Shown here one piece after another: positions 33,644 to 36,769 of a stretch of 36,769 nucleotides of DNA. Source of the stretch: Fermentimonas sp. (lineage in GTDB: Bacteria; Bacteroidota; Bacteroidia; Bacteroidales; Dysgonomonadaceae). A program made the translations under genes and the position numbers. The notes beneath the pieces are model-generated. The model saw only the letters and a list, made by a program, of their open reading frames with translations. It searched no databases and was not told the origin of the DNA. The stretch spans positions 1-36,769 of the forward strand of contig JAQUIZ010000011.1 of assembly GCA_028683355.1 (NCBI GenBank), read 5' to 3'. Every line of letters starts with the position of its first letter. Within the stretch, counting starts at the first letter, position 1.

Positions 33644-34813
33644 TTAATTGTCTGTTTTTATTTTATTCTCTATTCTTTTATATGCTTCTTTAAGCAGGTC
33701 AGCTGATGACCCCAAAGAAATGCGTACAAATCTTTCTCCGTTACTACCGAAAATAAACCCCGGTGTTATGAATACATTTGCTTTATATAATATATCATTG
33801 ATAAATTCTTCGCTTCCTGATGCCTTTTCCGGCAGCTTTCCCCAAACGAAGAGGCCAACCTGACTTCCATCAAACTTGCAATCGAGCAAATCCATTATTT
33901 TTTCAGCCCAAACCCTGCGCTCTGCATAAACTCTGTTCATTTCTGCATGCCATTCATCTGAGTTGGAAAGAGCTGCAACGGTTGCCAGTTGCATTGGCTT
34001 AAACTGACCACTGTCGATATTACTCTTTGCTTTAAGCACCCATTTCACAAACTGTGAATTTGAGGAAAGCATTCCCATACGCCAGCCCGACATGTTATGT
34101 GATTTGCTCAGCGAATTGAGTTCTATGCAAATATCCTTTGCACCCTGAACTGAAAGTATACTCATTGGCTTGTCATTCAAGATAAAGCTGTAGGGATTAT
34201 CGTGACAGATAATGATATCATGCTTTTTCCCGAATGCAACCAGCTTTTCAAAAAGTTCACTTGTTGCATTTGCACCTGTTGGCATATTAGGGTAATTTAC
34301 CCACATAAGTTTTACACCCGACAAATCCATCTTTTCCAAAGCATCGAAATCAGGGTACCATCCGTTATCTTCCAGAAGGTCATACTCTATAACCTTTGCC
34401 CGGAGCAAATTAGAAACAGATTTATAGGTGGGGTACCCTGGATTGGGAACAAGTACACCATCACCAGCATTCAGGAATGTCATGGATATATGAAGAATAC
34501 CCTCTTTTGATCCGATCAGCGGTAAGACCTCATCAACAGACAGATCCACATTGTAAAAACGCTTATACCATCCTGCATAAGCTTTCCTTAGTTCTGGAAT
34601 ACCCGTATAAGGCTGATACGCATGTACATCAGGACGCTGTGCTGATAAACAAAGAGTATCAATTGTTTCTTGCGAAGGCATGCTGTCGGGTGCTCCTACA
34701 GCCAGACTAATCACATTTTTACCTTCTGCATTCATCCGTGCAACTTCTGCAAGCTTCACAGAGAAATAGTATTCAGATATCGATTTTATATGTTCTGCCG
34801 GTTCAATACTCAT
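33644..34813 (-). CDS. Class I/II PLP-dependent aminotransferase
   Basis: A 389-residue fold-type I aminotransferase. Key residues: NYPNMPTGA (Asn176), ICHDNPYSF (Asp205 and Tyr208) and SLSKSHNMSGWRMG with the PLP lysine Lys237, and a late RFVRISLG arginine for the substrate carboxylate. The position between pheA and the DAHP synthase/chorismate mutase gene suggests it makes phenylalanine and tyrosine from phenylpyruvate and 4-hydroxyphenylpyruvate, or acts on prephenate. Related proteins are often labelled aspartate or LL-diaminopimelate aminotransferase. The operon position is the reason to favour an aromatic substrate; the sequence alone does not settle it. Confidence 0.9.
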   Translation of the reverse strand: MSIEPAEHIKSISEYYFSVKLAEVARMNAEGKNVISLAVGAPDSMPSQETIDTLCLSAQRPDVHAYQPYTGIPELRKAYAGWYKRFYNVDLSVDEVLPLIGSKEGILHISMTFLNAGDGVLVPNPGYPTYKSVSNLLRAKVIEYDLLEDNGWYPDFDALEKMDLSGVKLMWVNYPNMPTGANATSELFEKLVAFGKKHDIIICHDNPYSFILNDKPMSILSVQGAKDICIELNSLSKSHNMSGWRMGMLSSNSQFVKWVLKAKSNIDSGQFKPMQLATVAALSNSDEWHAEMNRVYAERRVWAEKIMDLLDCKFDGSQVGLFVWGKLPEKASGSEEFINDILYKANVFITPGFIFGSNGERFVRISLGSSADLLKEAYKRIENKIKTDN

Positions 34814-34851
34814 AATATCTTAAAATGTACTTTGTTGTTACTATATTTATT

Positions 34852-35703
34852 TTAATCTTGTATCAATTTATGTTTCTCTTCCCGGTATTCACCCAGGACT
34901 TTCAAATTGTTTATCAGAGGCATGATTGCATCAATAGATTGCTTATAACGGTTATAATCACTAAAAGTTAGATCGATATAGAACTGATACTCCCATTCTC
35001 GGCCTACAATGGGAAGTGACTGGATACGTGTCAGGTTGATATCGTAAAAGGACAAAACCGAGAGCACCTTAGACAGACTTCCCTCATTATGAGGGAGTAT
35101 GAATACAAGAGAGGACTTATTTATATTATTCTCTTTCTGCACTTCACGCAACATATCGCCTTTTGCTAAAATGAGGAAGCGGGTGAAGTTTCTTTTATTT
35201 GTCTCTATCCCTTCAGCTAAAATCTCAAGGCCATATATTTTTGCGGCAAGTGTACTGCATATTGCAGCAGTTGTTGTCATATTTTTCTCCTTAATATCTC
35301 TTGCCGAAAGAGCTGTATCTTCGTGTTCAACTACCTTAACTCCGGGTAACGACTCAAGATATTCCTCACATTGCATCAATGCCATAGGGTGCGACATTAC
35401 TTCCTTTATATCATTAATTGATACACCAGGTAAGGCTGCCAGTGAGTGAGAAATACGCTGCTTTTGTTCTCCCGCAATTTGCAAGCCGTTTATTTTCAGA
35501 AGATCATGGTTCTGCAGCAGGCTTCCTGCAATAGTATTCTCAATTGCCATAATACCTATAAGATCCGAATCTTTATCCGATTCACTAAATATATCTTTAA
35601 ATGTGCTGCAGGGTACAATTTCAAGTTCCTCTCCCTTAAAATACTCACGTGCTGCGATTTCGTGATATGCACCTGCTCCACCCTGAATGGCTATTCTCTT
35701 CAT
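34852..35703 (-). CDS. pheA: Prephenate dehydratase
   Basis: A 283-residue enzyme that converts prephenate to phenylpyruvate, the committed phenylalanine step. Catalytic domain about 1-180: IAIQGGAGAYHEIAARE, MAIENTIAGSLLQNHDLL and NFTRFLIL (172-179, with the TRF motif). C-terminal ACT domain about 195-275. The Phe-binding ESRP motif of the ACT domain is replaced here by QSLP (228-231), in LTRIQSLPI. It is a monofunctional enzyme without chorismate mutase; that activity is on the downstream fusion protein. It is the first gene of the four-gene aromatic operon and follows the attenuator leader. Confidence 0.95.
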   Translation of the reverse strand: MKRIAIQGGAGAYHEIAAREYFKGEELEIVPCSTFKDIFSESDKDSDLIGIMAIENTIAGSLLQNHDLLKINGLQIAGEQKQRISHSLAALPGVSINDIKEVMSHPMALMQCEEYLESLPGVKVVEHEDTALSARDIKEKNMTTTAAICSTLAAKIYGLEILAEGIETNKRNFTRFLILAKGDMLREVQKENNINKSSLVFILPHNEGSLSKVLSVLSFYDINLTRIQSLPIVGREWEYQFYIDLTFSDYNRYKQSIDAIMPLINNLKVLGEYREEKHKLIQD

Positions 35704-35724
35704 ATTCGTCTCTAACGTTTTTAT

Positions 35725-35761
35725 AAAAGAAAAAGTCCCATCGTGTTATCGACAGGACTTT
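35725..35761 (-). terminator. Attenuator terminator of the pheA operon
   Basis: On the minus strand AAAGTCCTGTCG (35761-35750) pairs with CGATGGGACTTT (35743-35732), 12 pairs including two G-U, around a 6-base loop ATAACA. A U-run TTTTTCTTTT follows. The U-run ends about 22 bases before the pheA ATG, inside the leader and before the first structural gene, so termination here would switch the whole operon off. Its left arm is shared with the antiterminator. The plus-strand version also has a weak T-run, but no gene reads into it from that side. Confidence 0.9.
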
Positions 35762-35812
35762 ATTTTATTTGATATGTTATTATCTTATTCTTTTTGCATA
35801 TAAAATCCTGCC
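35751..35812 (-). promoter_or_regulatory. Antiterminator fold of the pheA leader
   Basis: On the minus strand GGCAGGATTTTAT (35812-35800) can pair along all 13 positions with ATAAAGTCCTGTC (35763-35751): 11 Watson-Crick and two G-U pairs. The second arm overlaps the left arm of the terminator, so the two folds exclude each other. The first arm begins two bases after the leader-peptide stop codon, where a terminating ribosome would cover it. A further helix that could compete is TTTTTGCAT (35857-35849, over Phe codons 6 and 8) with ATGCAAAAA (35799-35791), which a stalled ribosome would break. Confidence 0.85.
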
Positions 35813-35813
35813 T

Positions 35814-35870
35814 TCACCTACTAAAGTAAAAGTAAAAACCGAAAGAAAATGCAAAAATTGAATTGTTCAC
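35814..35870 (-). CDS. Phe/Tyr-rich leader peptide of the pheA attenuator
   Basis: An 18-codon open frame, GTG start at 35870-35868, TGA stop at 35816-35814: MNNSIFAFSFGFYFYFSR. Six codons are Phe (positions 6, 8, 10, 12, 14, 16) and two are Tyr (13, 15). A purine-rich AAAAAAGAG lies 7-15 bases before the GTG and could act as ribosome-binding site. No in-frame ATG lies upstream after the promoter box. This is the arrangement of classic amino-acid attenuators such as E. coli pheA: scarce Phe- or Tyr-tRNA would stall the ribosome on these codons and let the antiterminator form. It is too short to be found by usual gene callers. Translation is inferred, not shown. Confidence 0.88.
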   Translation of the reverse strand: MNNSIFAFSFGFYFYFSR

Positions 35871-35899
35871 TTTAATGCTCTTTTTTGAGATTATGGATG

Positions 35900-35933
35900 C
35901 AAATGTACTACATTTTTTAAATAAACAAACAAA
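35900..35933 (-). promoter_or_regulatory. Promoter of the pheA operon, with overlapping palindrome
   Basis: The -7 box TACATTTG (35907-35900) matches TAnnTTTG. Upstream TTTG copies lie at 35929-35926 (18-base spacing) and 35933-35930 (22-base spacing), close to the expected -33 position. A 15-base palindrome AAATGTAGTACATTT (35915-35901) spans the -7 box and could bind a repressor. The start of transcription is expected near 35893, giving a leader of about 190 bases before the pheA ATG. Confidence 0.75.
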
Positions 35934-36052
35934 TTGACGGAAAAAATATGTTCATAATTTATATCCTGAAGTGTAAGATACTTTTTTCTCCTAAGTATTA
36001 CTCTTTCATGAGATTTCACAAAATCTATCTATAATTATTATAAAATTGTTGT

Positions 36053-36060
36053 TATATTTG
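36053..36060 (+). promoter_or_regulatory. -7 promoter box of the POT transporter gene
   Basis: TATATTTG matches TAnnTTTG, 49 nt upstream of the ATG at 36110, in the divergent gap with the pheA operon. From 35934 to 36052 I see nothing else except an imperfect hairpin. Confidence 0.6.
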
Positions 36061-36109
36061 CCAATTCAATACCCCTGAAACAAAATTATACTAACTTAAT
36101 AAATTCATA

Positions 36110-36769
36110 ATGTTCAAAAATCATCCAAAAGGCTTGTTTGCAGCTTCGCTGGCAAATATGGGAGAGCGATTTGGTTTTTATACCATGATGGCCATACTCT
36201 CACTGTTTATAATGACAAAATTTGGTCTCAATGAAACCCAAACAGGTATCATCTACTCAATCTTTTATGCATCTATCTATCTGCTTGCATTGGTAGGAGG
36301 ATTGCTGGCAGATAAAACCCGCAATTATAAAGGAGTTATACTGACCGGATTGATATTAATGACTCTGGGTTATGTTTTAATTGCTATACCTACACCAACC
36401 CCGGTACCGGCAGATAAGTTTGGCTTATTGCTTGCATTCACATGCTTCGGGCTGCTTGTTATTGCTTTTGGCAACGGCCTTTTTAAAGGTAACCTGCAAG
36501 CTTTGGTGGGGCAAATGTATGACAATCCTCAATATGCTAAAATGCGTGACTCAGGATTCCAGTTATTTTACATGTTTATTAACGTAGGTGCAATTTTCGC
36601 TCCTTTCCTTGCAATGGGTGTAAGAAACTGGTGGGTAGAGAAGAACGGTTTTCAATATGTTGCAGACCTTCCCGACCTAATTCATCAATACTTAGGAAAT
36701 ACAATTACACCTGATGGAGTAAACAGACTGCAGCAACTGGCATCTGAGGTTGGTCATACCGACCTGACA
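36110..36769 (+). CDS. POT/PTR2-family proton-coupled peptide transporter, 5' part
   Basis: The frame is open from ATG 36110 to the last base (220 codons) and runs off the window. The protein begins MFKNHPKGLFAASLANMGE and has at least five membrane spans in the visible part. POT marks: GERFGFYTMMAILSLF (the E-x-x-E/R-type helix 1 region), a charged loop LLADKTRNYKGV, FGNGLFKGNLQALVGQMY and DSGFQLFYMFINVGAIFAP, matching the PTR2 signature. Such proteins import di- and tripeptides with protons across the inner membrane. A loop after the fifth helix (about 185-215) is longer than in E. coli POTs, as is common in Bacteroidetes. It is divergent from the Phe/Tyr operon, so peptide uptake and aromatic synthesis lie side by side; this is only positional. 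Confidence 0.93.
   Translation, partial: MFKNHPKGLFAASLANMGERFGFYTMMAILSLFIMTKFGLNETQTGIIYSIFYASIYLLALVGGLLADKTRNYKGVILTGLILMTLGYVLIAIPTPTPVPADKFGLLLAFTCFGLLVIAFGNGLFKGNLQALVGQMYDNPQYAKMRDSGFQLFYMFINVGAIFAPFLAMGVRNWWVEKNGFQYVADLPDLIHQYLGNTITPDGVNRLQQLASEVGHTDLT

Noticed and set aside
35973..36001. Imperfect inverted repeat (GTAA-GA-TACTT with AAGTATTAC) upstream of the POT gene
   Set aside because: The arms need a two-base bulge, the region is very AT-rich, and no function is implied by position; listed only as part of the gap.

Overview
The window is about 36.8 kb of AT-rich chromosomal DNA from a Bacteroidota member. The best guess is order Bacteroidales, near Dysgonomonadaceae/Porphyromonadaceae; the family is an inference from protein style, not a placement. 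Reasons: NigD-like and DUF6242-type lipoproteins, a DUF6089-type outer-membrane protein, a complete Bat (aerotolerance) operon, a DAHP synthase/chorismate mutase fusion, and eleven copies of the Bacteroidetes -7 promoter box TAnnTTTG just ahead of genes. I see no mobile element, CRISPR array, tRNA, rRNA or prophage; this is mostly core genome.

Layout. 1-900: 3' part of a YgiQ-type radical SAM gene. 1040-4394: a NigD-like lipoprotein, a strong terminator, and a lone GH95 glycosidase lipoprotein. 4401-7627 (minus): prmC, recX, comF, pyrE and an SRPBCC protein. 7664-15631 (plus): ribD, a DUF6242 lipoprotein, then an envelope block of DUF6089 protein, uppS, bamA and two OmpH/Skp chaperones. 15749-17325 (minus): a DUF2007-USP-USP stress protein and a small helix-turn-helix protein. 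17458-26597 (minus): the Bat operon in transcription order moxR, DUF58, an unnamed membrane protein, batA, batB, batC, batD, batE, then a PAP2 phosphatase. 26702-28357 (minus): lipA and lipB. 28561-31733 (plus): tgt, an LptF/LptG permease and a secreted cyclophilin. 31792-35703 (minus): pheA, aminotransferase, aroF-chorismate mutase and tyrA. 36110 to the end (plus): the 5' part of a POT-family peptide transporter with no stop codon inside the window.

The most interesting element is the 400-bp gap upstream of pheA. It holds a complete leader-peptide attenuator. A TAnnTTTG promoter is followed by a GTG-started 18-codon reading frame encoding MNNSIFAFSFGFYFYFSR (six Phe, two Tyr, Phe at every second residue from 6 to 16). 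Two nucleotides after its stop lies an antiterminator arm that can form 13 pairs with the left arm of an intrinsic terminator ending about 22 nt before the pheA ATG. The four genes downstream run from DAHP synthesis to both phenylalanine and tyrosine branches, so leader composition and operon content agree.

Other points: loss of the zinc-binding cysteines in Tgt, a Gly-Gly-Tyr tandem repeat inside the BamA barrel, overlapping palindromes between bamA and the first ompH gene, and a shared C-terminal module in BatD and the unnamed Bat-operon protein. Many starts were moved from the longest open frame to an internal ATG because the longer frame would begin inside a promoter box or before a clear signal peptide.
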